Shown here piece after piece: positions 17,065 through 25,814 of a stretch of 37,099 nt of DNA (position 1 is the first letter of the stretch; each line of letters begins with the position of its first letter). The notes under the pieces were generated by a model. That model made no database searches and was not told where the DNA came from. It saw only the letters and a list, made by a program, of their open reading frames with translations. The stretch is from Saprospiraceae bacterium (GTDB taxonomy: Bacteria > Bacteroidota > Bacteroidia > Chitinophagales > Saprospiraceae): positions 1 through 37,099 of the forward strand of contig JAGFJA010000052.1 in NCBI GenBank assembly GCA_024103005.1, in the 5' to 3' direction. Both the position numbers and the translations under genes were made by a program.

Positions 17065-17244
17065 TTTAATTTAATTTCAGAATAATCAATGCCAAAAATA
17101 ATATTTTAAAAAGAAAAGTAAATTACCTTTTTACACACAATCATTAATAATAATAATATAATTAAAATATATAAATAAAAAGATTGTTGTTATTGAATAC
17201 TGTGAATTTGTGGAAAAGTATTTTTATGAAATTTGTATAATTCA

Positions 17245-17335
17245 TTATACACATTCTCTTTAATTAATACACAATTTACTAACTATATAATTAATTGAAT
17301 ATTAATATTTTATAATAGTTATACACATATACACA
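17245..17335 (+). other. DnaA-box group 1
   Basis: Two exact TTATACACA boxes (17245-17253, 17319-17327) and two one-mismatch copies (17265-17273, 17327-17335) share the same orientation. The last two overlap by one base, giving the head-to-tail string ACACATATACACA. Confidence 0.7.
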
Positions 17336-17470
17336 ATTCATATTTAATTTATTTTTGTATATAAATTTTTTAATGCAATAAAGTTAGTTTGATTCATTAA
17401 TTTAAATATCGAAATGGTAATAAACATAGTAATATAGAATTTTTTTATATATATTATTATTAAATTTTAT

Positions 17471-17500
17471 TTATTCACACTTTTAGAAAATTTATTCACA
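17471..17500 (+). other. DnaA-box group 2
   Basis: Two exact TTATTCACA boxes (17471-17479 and 17492-17500) are in the same orientation with starts 21 bases apart, two helical turns. They flank the AT-rich block 17341-17470 on the dtd side. Confidence 0.7.
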
Positions 17501-17542
17501 TTTCTTTTTAACATATAAAAGATATTATTTAATCATAAGTAA

Positions 17543-17550
17543 TACATTTG
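17543..17550 (+). promoter_or_regulatory. possible -7 element for dtd
   Basis: TACATTTG is an exact TAnnTTTG match 56 bases before the dtd start. No TTTG is present 19-21 bases upstream, so the promoter call is partial. A dtd promoter so close to the DnaA boxes could be affected by DnaA binding. Confidence 0.35.
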
Positions 17551-17605
17551 TATTTTATAACATAGCTTGATTTTCTTTCATGTTATTAACTCAAAATTTT
17601 TCTGT

Positions 17606-18058
17606 TTGAGAGCTATAATTCAGAGAGTGTTAAATGCATCCGTCACCATAGATGGGAAAAAGGAAGATTCCATTGGAAAAGGTCTGCTTGTTTTGCTGGG
17701 AATTACCGACAATGATTCAGTAGAAGATGTTTGTTATCTGGCTCAGAAAATTGCCAATATGCGTATTTTTAGTGACCAGGATGATAAAATGAACCTCAGC
17801 GTTTTGGATACGGATGGCGAAATCATGGTTGTCAGTCAATTTACACTTTTTGCTCAGACCAGAAAAGGTAATCGCCCATCCTTTATTGCAGCAGCCAGAC
17901 CGGAAATGGCTATACCTTTATACGAGAATTTTCTTTCTGAGTTAGAAACTTTTTTGAATAAACGGATAGCCCGTGGGGTGTTTGGGGCGGATATGAAAGT
18001 AGCTTTGGTCAACGATGGTCCGGTAACAATATTTATGGACTCTAAAAATAAAGAATAA
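17606..18058 (+). CDS. dtd: D-aminoacyl-tRNA deacylase
   Basis: The best start is the TTG at 17606, which gives the exact family N-terminus (M)RAIIQRV and 150 residues, the normal Dtd length. Starting at the TTG 39 bases earlier adds 13 residues no homologue has. The two catalytic signatures are SQFTLF (77-82) with KGNRPSF (87-93), and the GPVT gatekeeper motif (138-141). The enzyme removes D-amino acids (and glycine) mischarged on tRNA, protecting translation quality. Its TAA shares one base with the next ATG (TAATG), so the MazG-like gene is coupled. Confidence 0.95.
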   Translation: MRAIIQRVLNASVTIDGKKEDSIGKGLLVLLGITDNDSVEDVCYLAQKIANMRIFSDQDDKMNLSVLDTDGEIMVVSQFTLFAQTRKGNRPSFIAAARPEMAIPLYENFLSELETFLNKRIARGVFGADMKVALVNDGPVTIFMDSKNKE

Positions 18059-18402
18059 TGACATTTACAGAATACGGCATCCGGGTAGATCAATGGATAA
18101 AGCAGCATGGTGTAAGATATTTTGACGAGATGACCAATAGTCTTCTTTTGGTGGAAGAGGTAGGAGAATGGTCGAGACTTGTCGCCCGCATGTATGGTGA
18201 ACAATCTTTCAAATCTTCTGAGGAGGAGAAAAATTCAAAAGAACAACTGGCAGATGAATGGGCTGACATCCTTTTTGTGATGACCTGCCTTGCCAATCAG
18301 ACCGGGATAAATATCGAAGAGGCTATACGAAGGAATTTTGAAAAAAAAACAGGCAGGGACCATAAGCGTCACCACTCCAATAACAAACTGAAAAATAAAT
18401 AG
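18058..18402 (+). CDS. MazG-like nucleotide pyrophosphohydrolase
   Basis: This is a 114-residue, all-helical protein. The magnesium-binding pattern of MazG/dUTPase-like NTP pyrophosphatases is present: EEVGE (33-37) and DEWADILF (66-73), giving E34-x2-E37 and E67-x2-D70. A basic C-terminal tail follows. It probably hydrolyses non-canonical or damaged NTPs to NMP and PPi, a housekeeping role. The start codon overlaps the dtd stop, so the two quality-control enzymes are made together. Confidence 0.88.
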   Translation: MTFTEYGIRVDQWIKQHGVRYFDEMTNSLLLVEEVGEWSRLVARMYGEQSFKSSEEEKNSKEQLADEWADILFVMTCLANQTGINIEEAIRRNFEKKTGRDHKRHHSNNKLKNK

Positions 18403-18434
18403 GCTTATACTAATATTCATCAAACTAATTGTAA

Positions 18435-19259
18435 ATGTGGAATTTTATTAAACAATCACTCGTCAGAAGGCGGGCTAAAAGGCATACCAGGACTTATGAT
18501 ACTTTCGTAGATACCTTTGAAATCGACGGTATCGGAAAAATCCTGTTTGCCAACTGGACCAATCCTCTGGTAGAAAAAAAGGTAATATGGAAGGAACAGA
18601 TAGATTTTTTCAAAAAGTTTCTCCATCCGGGCGACCTGGCCATTGATATAGGTGGAAATGTCGGACACATGACGATACCGATGGCTTTGGCTGTAGGTAA
18701 AGAAGGTAAGATAGTTACCTTTGATCCCAATCCATATGTCTTTGATATTCTTAAGAAAAATTCGGCTATCAATCCCCAATCGACCAATATAGACCCGTAT
18801 CCTTACGCCATCACGGATCATCCGGGAGAATTTTTCTATAACTCCTCCGAAGCATCCTTTAATAATGGCGGTATCTCAGAGCAAGAGAAAAGCCGACATG
18901 GCAAATACAGCCTTGGCCACAAGGTGCAGGGAATTGAACTGGAATCATTTCTGGATGAAAAGTACAGCAACAGGCTGGATAAGTTAAAGCTTATTAAAAT
19001 TGACACGGAAGGCTATGATAAGGAAATAATTCGTTCTATTCTTCCGATTATAAGGAAGTATCGTCCGACCATCATCACAGAATGTTTTAAGAAAAATGAC
19101 TCTGCCGCACGAAGTGAGCAATATCACATACTGGCAGACAACGGATATAAACTCTATTATTTCTCGGATTTTTCCACTGAAGCAAAGACAGAACGTATTT
19201 CTGATGCGAAAGATATGATGAAATGGCAGCACTTTGATTTATATGCTATCACCGACTAA
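18435..19259 (+). CDS. FkbM-family methyltransferase
   Basis: This is a 274-residue SAM-dependent methyltransferase. Motif I is DIGGNVGHMT (71-80), motif II is VTFDPNPYVFDILKKN and the LIKIDTEGYDKEII segment is the FkbM hallmark (Methyltransf_21). Members O-methylate sugars or polyketide-like groups; the target is unknown here. It lies 32 bp after the MazG-like gene on the same strand and may be the last gene of that transcript. No glycan gene is nearby to suggest a substrate. Confidence 0.9.
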   Translation: MWNFIKQSLVRRRAKRHTRTYDTFVDTFEIDGIGKILFANWTNPLVEKKVIWKEQIDFFKKFLHPGDLAIDIGGNVGHMTIPMALAVGKEGKIVTFDPNPYVFDILKKNSAINPQSTNIDPYPYAITDHPGEFFYNSSEASFNNGGISEQEKSRHGKYSLGHKVQGIELESFLDEKYSNRLDKLKLIKIDTEGYDKEIIRSILPIIRKYRPTIITECFKKNDSAARSEQYHILADNGYKLYYFSDFSTEAKTERISDAKDMMKWQHFDLYAITD

Positions 19260-19321
19260 TATAGAGATTCCATACCCGAATGTCTTTCATTAAAAGGTGA
19301 CAGAACTGAGAATGAATCAAA

Positions 19322-19969
19322 TTATTCTTCTTTTTTCTTCTTTTTAAATTTACCGGATTTCCAAGCCTCAAGGAATTGTTTCCATGCCATAACATTCATG
19401 AGCTGGATGGGCTTAGTCTGTCCTTGATAATAGTATGTAGCTGCATTTTGGCGCATGTAGGACTGAGTAGATTCATTTCCGTCCACCGGCACCTTATCAT
19501 ATAGGGATGCCATGACTCTTTTGCTAAGATTTTCTTGAATACGGTTACTGATATCGCTGTTGACATCCATTGCAAGAAATTCGGCGTGATAGTTATCCTT
19601 GTCAGGCCATGGGTAAATCACTGTTTCAGGCAATAATATATTGTCAAAGGTCATTATCTGAAAAATGGAATACCTGTTGGTGGACAAGGTATCCGGAACG
19701 ATGTATTTTACTGTTTTATAACCGACATAAGAAAAAACAAGGGTCTCACCTCTTTCAACAACAATGGAAAAAAAACCATCCCAATTGGTATAAGTGCCTC
19801 TGGATGTACCCTCCACGGCAATGGTAACATAGGGCATTTTAACCGGTTGTCCTTTTTCCTGGGTGATGACCATCCCGCTCAGCTGGATAGGTCCTGAATA
19901 ATCTCTCTGAGCCTTAACACTAAGTGTTGTCAGACATAGAAAAAGAAAAACGATAAACTTTACAGGCAT
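19322..19969 (-). CDS. secreted protein with carboxypeptidase-like regulatory domain
   Basis: This 215-residue protein has a signal peptide (about 1-20, ending LSVKA). A CarboxypepD_reg-like beta-sandwich domain follows (about 30-110), with the typical segments PYVTIAVEGTSRGTYTNWDG and FSYVGYKT. This domain is usually the N-terminal part of TonB-dependent receptors, but here the protein stops after about 100 more residues with a lysine-rich tail (KFKKKKKEE). No barrel is present. It is probably a periplasmic or cell-surface protein of unknown role, seen often in Bacteroidota. It is convergent with the FkbM gene. Confidence 0.85.
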   Translation of the reverse strand: MPVKFIVFLFLCLTTLSVKAQRDYSGPIQLSGMVITQEKGQPVKMPYVTIAVEGTSRGTYTNWDGFFSIVVERGETLVFSYVGYKTVKYIVPDTLSTNRYSIFQIMTFDNILLPETVIYPWPDKDNYHAEFLAMDVNSDISNRIQENLSKRVMASLYDKVPVDGNESTQSYMRQNAATYYYQGQTKPIQLMNVMAWKQFLEAWKSGKFKKKKKEE

Positions 19970-20459
19970 ATAAAAAACAGTATTGGCACTTTAACTAATA
20001 ATCAAAACTAATAACGTTTTAAAATTGAAAAAGGTGAAATAATATTATACCGAAAACGAAAGATAATGGTAAAATACCATATAGCGGTTAATTTTAAATC
20101 AGATTTAACACAAAAACCCCCGGAAAACGAATCAAAGGTAATGCTTCTTTTCAAAAATGATTAAATACCTGATAAGTTGACTTTTTGAAGCAAAGGTCAG
20201 TAAATCGGGAGATAACAAGATATAAGGGATGGGGAATCATTGGCGAATAATCCTTTTAATAGTTTAGTAGGCTTGAGAATATGATTCTTTTTAATCCGGA
20301 AATAAAAATTGATGAAAAAAGTAAAATAAAAGCACAGAAATAAGAATATTGTATATTTGCTAACTTTTTAAGGAAAAAGCATAAGGAACAATAATTTTTT
20401 GAGAATTAAACAATTAGCTGTATTTTTGTGCGCTCTTTTGTAAAACATACGCAGTATAG
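19970..20459. other. intergenic spacer, 490 bp, upstream of mreB
   Basis: This is an AT-rich spacer between divergent genes. A minus-strand TAGTTTTG (20003-20010) is a possible -7 element for the secreted protein. The right end holds the mreB promoter. A second exact TAnnTTTG, TATATTTG at 20352-20359, lacks a partner. Between 20020 and 20340 I see no ORF, repeat or RNA. Confidence 0.5.
20398..20428 (+). promoter_or_regulatory. promoter of the mreB operon
   Basis: TTTG (20398-20401), a 19-base spacer, and TATTTTTG (20421-20428) match the Bacteroidota consensus exactly. The predicted start of transcription is about 25 bases before the mreB ATG. It is positioned to drive mreB-mreC-mreD-pbp2-folA. 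Confidence 0.75.
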
Positions 20460-21491
20460 ATGAAGTTATTCAAATTTTTCACACAAGAACTGGCCATAGA
20501 CTTAGGTACAGCAAATACTCTCATCATACAAAACGATCAAATTGTAGTGGACGAACCATCCATAGTAGCAATCAATCGTAAAACAGGAGAAACTATAGCA
20601 GTCGGAAATCGTGCCATGCAGATGCACGAAAAAACGCATGAAAGCATAAAGACTATTCGTCCTCTGAAAGACGGTGTTATAGCGGACTTTCAGGCTGCTG
20701 AAAGTATGATAGAAGGTCTGATCAACATGATTGAAAGCAGACGTACATTTTTCGGACATCTCAAAATGGTTATTTGTATTCCTTCCGGTATTACAGAGGT
20801 TGAAAAGCGTGCAGTATTTGATTCTGCTGACCATGTGGATTCCAAGGAAACATATTTAATCCATGAGCCTATGGCAGCGGCCTTGGGAATAGGATTGGAT
20901 GTTCAGGAACCAATCGGAAATATGGTAATTGATATTGGGGGTGGAACTACTGAAATCGCCGTTATTGCCCTTTCAGGCATAGTCTGTGATCAGTCTATCA
21001 GGATAGCGGGAGATGAATTTTCTTCTGACATCATGAATTATATGAAGCGCCAGCACAATATTTTGATTGGAGAGCGTACGGCAGAACAGATTAAGATACA
21101 GGTCGGATCGGCATTACAGGTATTGGATAATCCGCCGGATGATTGTTATGTCAACGGAAGGGACCTGATGACCGGAATACCAAAGCAAATATCTGTCTCA
21201 TATCAAGAGATAGCCCACGCACTTGATAAATCAATAGCAAAGATAGAAGAGGCTATAATCCGTGCACTGGAAACAACACCGCCTGAACTTGCATCAGATA
21301 TTTTTCAGACAGGACTTTACCTTACGGGAGGTGGAGCCTTACTGAGAGGTCTTGATAAGCGAATAGCCCAAAAGACCAAGTTGAATGTCCATGTAGCAGA
21401 TGACCCACTAAGAGCTGTGGTAAGAGGAACAGGTATTGCTCTGAAAAATACGGATAAATTTTCATTTTTGATCGATAGGAAAAGTATATAA
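20460..21491 (+). CDS. mreB: rod-shape determining actin homologue MreB
   Basis: This is a 343-residue protein of the usual MreB length. The actin-fold ATP motifs are visible: phosphate 1 at IDLGTANTLI (13-22), phosphate 2 at VIDIGGGTTEIAV (about 160) and the adenosine loop LTGGGALLRG (about 289). It polymerises under the inner membrane and directs lateral wall synthesis by the elongation machinery encoded downstream. It is first in a tight operon, 26 bp before mreC. Confidence 0.97.
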   Translation: MKLFKFFTQELAIDLGTANTLIIQNDQIVVDEPSIVAINRKTGETIAVGNRAMQMHEKTHESIKTIRPLKDGVIADFQAAESMIEGLINMIESRRTFFGHLKMVICIPSGITEVEKRAVFDSADHVDSKETYLIHEPMAAALGIGLDVQEPIGNMVIDIGGGTTEIAVIALSGIVCDQSIRIAGDEFSSDIMNYMKRQHNILIGERTAEQIKIQVGSALQVLDNPPDDCYVNGRDLMTGIPKQISVSYQEIAHALDKSIAKIEEAIIRALETTPPELASDIFQTGLYLTGGGALLRGLDKRIAQKTKLNVHVADDPLRAVVRGTGIALKNTDKFSFLIDRKSI

Positions 21492-21517
21492 GTCCTAAGA
21501 TCGGGAAACACTGACAA

Positions 21518-22345
21518 ATGCATAATTTATTTCAGTTTTTTGCTCGATTTGGTACCACCATACTCTTTATTATCCTAGAAATTATTTGCTTTGTCCTGAT
21601 CGTACAATACAATTCCGGACAAAAGGAAGTCTTTCTCAACTCGAGTAGTTTCTATTCCGGATTATTAATGGAAAAATATTCCGATGCTACCAGATTCTAT
21701 AGGCTATCAGGTGTAGCTGACAGTATAGCCAAAGATAATGCCCGACTTCGGGCAGAGTTGCGCTTTGCGACGATCGATGCATCTTTTCGCCATGATACCG
21801 TGATAGATACGATATACAGACAGCGCTATTCTTTTATTTCTGCTCAAGTAGTCGGTAATTCAGTCAATCAGATAGACAATTATATTACCATCAATAAAGG
21901 GTCAGCCATGAAAGTCAAGCCGGGTATGGGCGTGATAAATGATGCAGGTCTGGTCGGCATAGTCCGTCAAACATCTGCCAACTATGCCACGGTTGCTTCC
22001 ATGCTCAGTAGTCAGACGCGTATCAGTGCCGCTATTAAAAGAAATGGATTTTTTGGATCTCTTGTATGGAACAGTAATTCTTCTGAGTATATGCACCTGA
22101 CGGACATCCCGAAACATGCGGATATTGTTAAGGGAGACAGTGTCATCACCAGCGGCTATAGTTCGACCTTTCCAAAAGGAATTTTTATTGGAAGGGTAGA
22201 GTCCATCGGATATGAATCAGGAAGTAGTTTTTATGATCTGAAGGTGAAGCTGTCCACTGACTTCAACAATCTCAGTTATGTATATGTCGTCCTGGACAAG
22301 ACTAAGCCGCAATTGGATTCATTGGCAAATGCAATAATAAGATAG
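21518..22345 (+). CDS. mreC: rod-shape determining protein MreC
   Basis: This 275-residue protein has one N-terminal membrane helix (about 9-29). A coiled-coil stretch (about 60-90) precedes the beta-rich periplasmic MreC domain, with VVGNSVNQIDNYITINKG and the GMGVINDAGLVGIV turn. It bridges MreB and MreD to the transpeptidase PBP2 and activates wall synthesis. It lies between mreB and mreD in the expected order. Confidence 0.95.
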   Translation: MHNLFQFFARFGTTILFIILEIICFVLIVQYNSGQKEVFLNSSSFYSGLLMEKYSDATRFYRLSGVADSIAKDNARLRAELRFATIDASFRHDTVIDTIYRQRYSFISAQVVGNSVNQIDNYITINKGSAMKVKPGMGVINDAGLVGIVRQTSANYATVASMLSSQTRISAAIKRNGFFGSLVWNSNSSEYMHLTDIPKHADIVKGDSVITSGYSSTFPKGIFIGRVESIGYESGSSFYDLKVKLSTDFNNLSYVYVVLDKTKPQLDSLANAIIR

Positions 22346-22349
22346 GGTG

Positions 22350-22871
22350 ATGGGAAATTTAATATTGAGGAATTTTTTGCGCTTTGTCTTTATCTTTTTA
22401 TTACAGGTATTGGTCCTGTTTAATCTGGTTTTGGATTATCCTGTATTAAATAAAATCAATATAATTATCTATCCTCTGATAATTCTTTTGCTGCCTATGA
22501 GGATTGTAAATTCATTGACCCTTGTGTTAGGATTTATATTGGGAGTCTTGGTAGATATGTTTTACAATACACCCGGAATTCATGCAGCTGCAACCGTATT
22601 GACAGCCTATATCAGGCCTTACGTATTGAACTGGATTGAACCCAGGGGCGGATATTCCGTAGAGTCTTCACCCACTATGAACCAATACGGCAGCCGATGG
22701 TTTATAACTTATGCTGCTATCATTTTATTGGTGCACTTATTTGTTTTGTTTTCAATACAAGCCTTTACTTTTGTATATATAGCAGACATTTTACTGAAGA
22801 CAGTAATGAGTTTTATTGCTTCGATGGTATTTATTTTAGTTTATATGTATTTGTTTAATCCCAGGGAATAA
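22350..22871 (+). CDS. mreD: rod-shape determining protein MreD
   Basis: The ATG at 22350 gives 173 residues; an in-frame GTG directly before it is possible. The protein has about five membrane helices with short loops, and contains the typical MreD pattern GFILGVLVDMFYNTPGIHAAATVL. It is an inner-membrane component of the elongasome. Its stop shares one base with the pbp2 start (TAATG), so the two are coupled. The assignment relies on topology, position between mreC and pbp2, and this motif. Confidence 0.93.
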   Translation: MGNLILRNFLRFVFIFLLQVLVLFNLVLDYPVLNKINIIIYPLIILLLPMRIVNSLTLVLGFILGVLVDMFYNTPGIHAAATVLTAYIRPYVLNWIEPRGGYSVESSPTMNQYGSRWFITYAAIILLVHLFVLFSIQAFTFVYIADILLKTVMSFIASMVFILVYMYLFNPRE

Positions 22872-24733
22872 TGGTTGTAAAGACTGAATACCGGATCAGA
22901 ACGATACAACTGGTATTTATACTATGTGCTTTTGTGCTGGTAATCAAGGCAGCTCAGATTCAGTTGTTTGATACGTCATTCCGGATTAGAGCTGATGCTA
23001 CAGCAATCGAAAAACATATCATTTATCCGGCACGTGGCATTATTTATGATCGTAATGGAAAGTTACTGGTCAATAATGATCCGATGTATGACTTGATGGT
23101 TACGTACAATGCCATTGATCCAAAGATGGATACGGCCAAGTTTTGTAAGTTATTGGGAATAGATAAGAAGACATTTATTGAAAACCTTGATAAAGACTGG
23201 AAAAGCAAGAGATTTTCAAAGGCGATTCCATTTCCTTTTTTAAAGAAGATATCTACCTATACATACGCCCGGTTTCAGGAATCATTGTGGGAATTCCCGG
23301 GTTTTTTCCCACAGCTGAGAATAGCAAGAGTCTATCCGCACCACAATGGTGCCAATGTCCTGGGATACATCCGAGAGGTCGATCAACAGCAGATAGATAA
23401 GAGTAACGGATTGTATGGTCTGGGTGACTATATAGGGATTACCGGTCTGGAAGGCGAATATGAACACTTTCTGATGGGTCGCAAAGGAATTCAGTATATC
23501 ATGAAGGATAATATGGGCAGACCGGTAGGTCCCTACAGAGGAGGAGCACAGGATTCTATTCCTATTTCAGGCTTTGATATGGTTTCTTCCATCGATTTAG
23601 ACCTGCAAAAGTATGCTGAGGATATCATGAAGGGTAAGAGAGGCTCTGTCGTTGCCATAGAGCCCAAGACAGGTGAAATTCTGGCAGCCGTCAGTTCGCC
23701 CACCTATGATCCCAATCTCCTTACGGTCAATCAGGGTCGTGGAAAAGCTTTTGCTGCACTGTTGCAGGATTACGATAAGCCCTTATATAACCGTATTGCA
23801 CAAGCTAAATATCCGCCGGGATCCATATTTAAGACGGTAGTTGGCCTGGCAGCGATGCAGATGGGCGTTCTTACGCCCAACAGATCTATACATTGTCCCG
23901 GAGCATATTATTATAGAGGTGGAAAGATAAAATGTCATCATCACCCACCATCTATTAATGTTTCCCATGCATTGCAATATTCGTGTAACACGTATTTTAT
24001 CACGGTTTTGAGGGATGCTGTGGATAAATATGGATTTACCAGGCCGTCGAAGGGATTGCAAGAGTTGGATAATCATTTGTTTGATTTCGGACTTGGACAC
24101 CCCCTGGGTGTAGATATGATGCATGAGACACGAGGCAATATACCCACCCCGGAATACTATGAAAAAAAATACGGTAAGGGCTGGAGATCGACTTATATGA
24201 TGTTTATTGGGATTGGGCAGGGAGAGATTCAGTTGTCAACATTACAGATTGCCAATCTTGCTGCAATTATTGCCAATAGAGGCTACTATTATGTTCCTCA
24301 CCTTATAAAGGGATTTAAAAATAAGAAAGTATTGATTCCAAAAACTTTTCGTGAGAAACATTATTCGGGAGTCGATACAAAGTATTTTACACCTGTTATA
24401 GAAGGAATGGATGCAGCCGTGGCCAGCAAATGGTGTGGATGGAGCACACCGATACCGGGCATTACCATGTGTGGTAAGACAGGTACATCACAGAATCCGC
24501 CATATCGGGATCATGCAGTGTTTATGGCATTTGCGCCTAAGGAGGATCCGAAAATAGCCATTGCCGTCCTGATAGAAAATGCCGGTTTTGGAGCCCAATC
24601 TGCCGCTCCTATAGCATCCCTGATCGTTGAAAAATATCTCAGGGGATATATCGAAGCGCCATACAGACAAGAAAGAGAAAAAGAGATGACCCGGCTTAAC
24701 CTTTTAGGTCCGCCACAAAGAGATAAAAAATGA
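22871..24733 (+). CDS. mrdA: penicillin-binding protein 2 (elongasome transpeptidase)
   Basis: This 620-residue protein has one N-terminal membrane helix (about 12-30). The PBP dimerisation domain begins with PARGIIYDRNG. The transpeptidase domain has the three active-site motifs SIFK (Ser318, Lys321), SCN (371-373) and KTGTS (536-540). It crosslinks peptidoglycan during cell elongation. Gene order after mreBCD supports the MrdA role. The partner glycosyltransferase gene rodA, often next in Bacteroidota, is not here: folA follows with a 4-base ATGA overlap. Confidence 0.96.
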   Translation: MVVKTEYRIRTIQLVFILCAFVLVIKAAQIQLFDTSFRIRADATAIEKHIIYPARGIIYDRNGKLLVNNDPMYDLMVTYNAIDPKMDTAKFCKLLGIDKKTFIENLDKDWKSKRFSKAIPFPFLKKISTYTYARFQESLWEFPGFFPQLRIARVYPHHNGANVLGYIREVDQQQIDKSNGLYGLGDYIGITGLEGEYEHFLMGRKGIQYIMKDNMGRPVGPYRGGAQDSIPISGFDMVSSIDLDLQKYAEDIMKGKRGSVVAIEPKTGEILAAVSSPTYDPNLLTVNQGRGKAFAALLQDYDKPLYNRIAQAKYPPGSIFKTVVGLAAMQMGVLTPNRSIHCPGAYYYRGGKIKCHHHPPSINVSHALQYSCNTYFITVLRDAVDKYGFTRPSKGLQELDNHLFDFGLGHPLGVDMMHETRGNIPTPEYYEKKYGKGWRSTYMMFIGIGQGEIQLSTLQIANLAAIIANRGYYYVPHLIKGFKNKKVLIPKTFREKHYSGVDTKYFTPVIEGMDAAVASKWCGWSTPIPGITMCGKTGTSQNPPYRDHAVFMAFAPKEDPKIAIAVLIENAGFGAQSAAPIASLIVEKYLRGYIEAPYRQEREKEMTRLNLLGPPQRDKK

Positions 24734-25248
24734 TAATATCTGCAATCGTTGCCGTTGCTGAAAACGGAGTCATGGGAAACCATGGGGAGATACCATGGCA
24801 CCTGAGCTCTGATTTTAAATTTTTTAAAAAAACGACCCTCCATCATCCGGTTATCATGGGACGCTCTACTTTTTTATCCATCGGGAGACCTCTGCCTAAG
24901 AGAGATAATATCATCATTACAAGAGACTGGTTTTATCTTGTTTCCGGAGCTATGGTAGTACATTCCATTGAAGAAGCCTTGCGCCTGGCTGAAAGTACCG
25001 GAACGGATGAAGCCTTTATCATCGGTGGAGGCAATATATTCAGACAAACCATTGATCTGTGGGATAAATTATATTATACCGAAATTCATCTCTTGCCTGA
25101 GGGAGACACCTATTTCCCCGAAATAAACTGGAGCGACTGGAACCTCATTGAGCGCAGATATCAACCTCAGCTGAAAGGCGATGACTGTGACTGCACATTT
25201 AAGATATTTCAGCGAAAAACAGAAAGTCACCGGGTTACTGACATATAG
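24730..25248 (+). CDS. folA: dihydrofolate reductase
   Basis: This is a 172-residue protein of normal DHFR length. The N-terminal strand IISAIVAVAENGVMG and the substrate loop EIPWHLSSDFKFFKK are canonical, and MGRSTFLSIGRPLPKRDNIIIT binds NADPH. FIIGGGNIFRQ is the conserved glycine pair region, and TYFPEI lies near the C-terminus. It reduces dihydrofolate to tetrahydrofolate with NADPH in the cytoplasm. It overlaps the PBP2 stop by 4 bases and is the last gene of the cell-shape operon. Confidence 0.96.
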   Translation: MIISAIVAVAENGVMGNHGEIPWHLSSDFKFFKKTTLHHPVIMGRSTFLSIGRPLPKRDNIIITRDWFYLVSGAMVVHSIEEALRLAESTGTDEAFIIGGGNIFRQTIDLWDKLYYTEIHLLPEGDTYFPEINWSDWNLIERRYQPQLKGDDCDCTFKIFQRKTESHRVTDI

Positions 25249-25271
25249 AGGTTATCTTTTAAAGAAAATAA

Positions 25272-25814
25272 TTATTGTGTAATTAAGGAATTTATACAGT
25301 CAATACCACTGTAAACCAGACCTTCATAACGGACAGAGTCGGGATGATAATAGGACAAAATCTCCTGATTTAGATTCATGCGTCCCTCTCCTTCTATCAG
25401 GAGGTTTCCACGTACTTTAAAATTTAATTGCCTTCGTTGATTTGTTTTGGATGAATCACTCAAATACTTAGTATAGAGAATATCTTCCTTGATATAACCT
25501 GAAAATGTTGCATTGACCACATTTTTGTCAAAATATTTATAAATCATATTCCCCTTGATCCTGCCATTTTGAAGGCTCAGGTGAATGTCGTAAGTGTCTC
25601 GATGAATCATATAACGGTAACAATACACGCCGTCCTTCATTACCGAAACACTGTCAACAGATGTCTGGGGCAGATTAATGTCATTTGGGCTTGCAGTTGA
25701 CTCATTTGATGACAGGTGTCTGCAACTGACAATAGATAAGGAAAAACACAAGTAAAGAATGGGATTCATAAATACCCGGAAAGGAAAAATCCTTGTTTTC
25801 CTGTAACTTGTCAT
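25272..25814 (-). CDS. hypothetical lipoprotein
   Basis: The chosen ATG (25814) overlaps the panC stop in an ATGA and gives 180 residues. A downstream ATG at 25769 gives a compact lipoprotein signal (MNPILYLCFSLSIVSC) and is a good alternative. Both keep the lipobox SIVSC. The mature part is polar and mostly beta: repeated strands such as YDIHLSLQNGRIKGNMIYKY, then a VNATFSGYIKEDILYTKY segment. I do not recognise a family. It is the last gene of the hutH-scpB-DUF2480-panC transcript and is convergent with folA. Confidence 0.7.
   Translation of the reverse strand: MTSYRKTRIFPFRVFMNPILYLCFSLSIVSCRHLSSNESTASPNDINLPQTSVDSVSVMKDGVYCYRYMIHRDTYDIHLSLQNGRIKGNMIYKYFDKNVVNATFSGYIKEDILYTKYLSDSSKTNQRRQLNFKVRGNLLIEGEGRMNLNQEILSYYHPDSVRYEGLVYSGIDCINSLITQ

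Larger units (their letters stand above)
17065..17605. other. candidate replication origin (oriC), AT-rich with DnaA boxes
   Basis: This is the longest non-coding stretch in the window, 541 bp between divergent ctaA and dtd. Exact TTATNCACA DnaA boxes lie at 17245-17253 and 17319-17327 (TTATACACA) and at 17471-17479 and 17492-17500 (TTATTCACA), all on the + strand. One-mismatch boxes are at 17131-17139 (TTACACACA), 17265-17273 (TAATACACA), 17327-17335 (ATATACACA) and, on the minus strand, 17209-17217 (TTTTCCACA). Composition is extreme: 17281-17340 has only 8 G or C in 60. The block 17341-17470 between the box groups is a candidate unwinding element. Two parS-like sites lie within 7 kb. No dnaA is adjacent, which is common in Bacteroidota. 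Confidence 0.75.

Noticed and set aside
17567-17605. N-terminal extension of dtd from an upstream TTG
   Set aside because: Dtd proteins begin with MRAIIQRV or similar; the extra 13 residues have no family support and intrude into the putative origin region.
18456-18821. Minus-strand open frame of 121 codons
   Set aside because: It is antisense to the FkbM methyltransferase gene, whose SAM motifs are intact; there is no independent support.
23031-23042. CACGTG within the pbp2 gene as another parS site
   Set aside because: The flanks (GGCACGTGGC) do not match the TGTT...AACA arms of parS.
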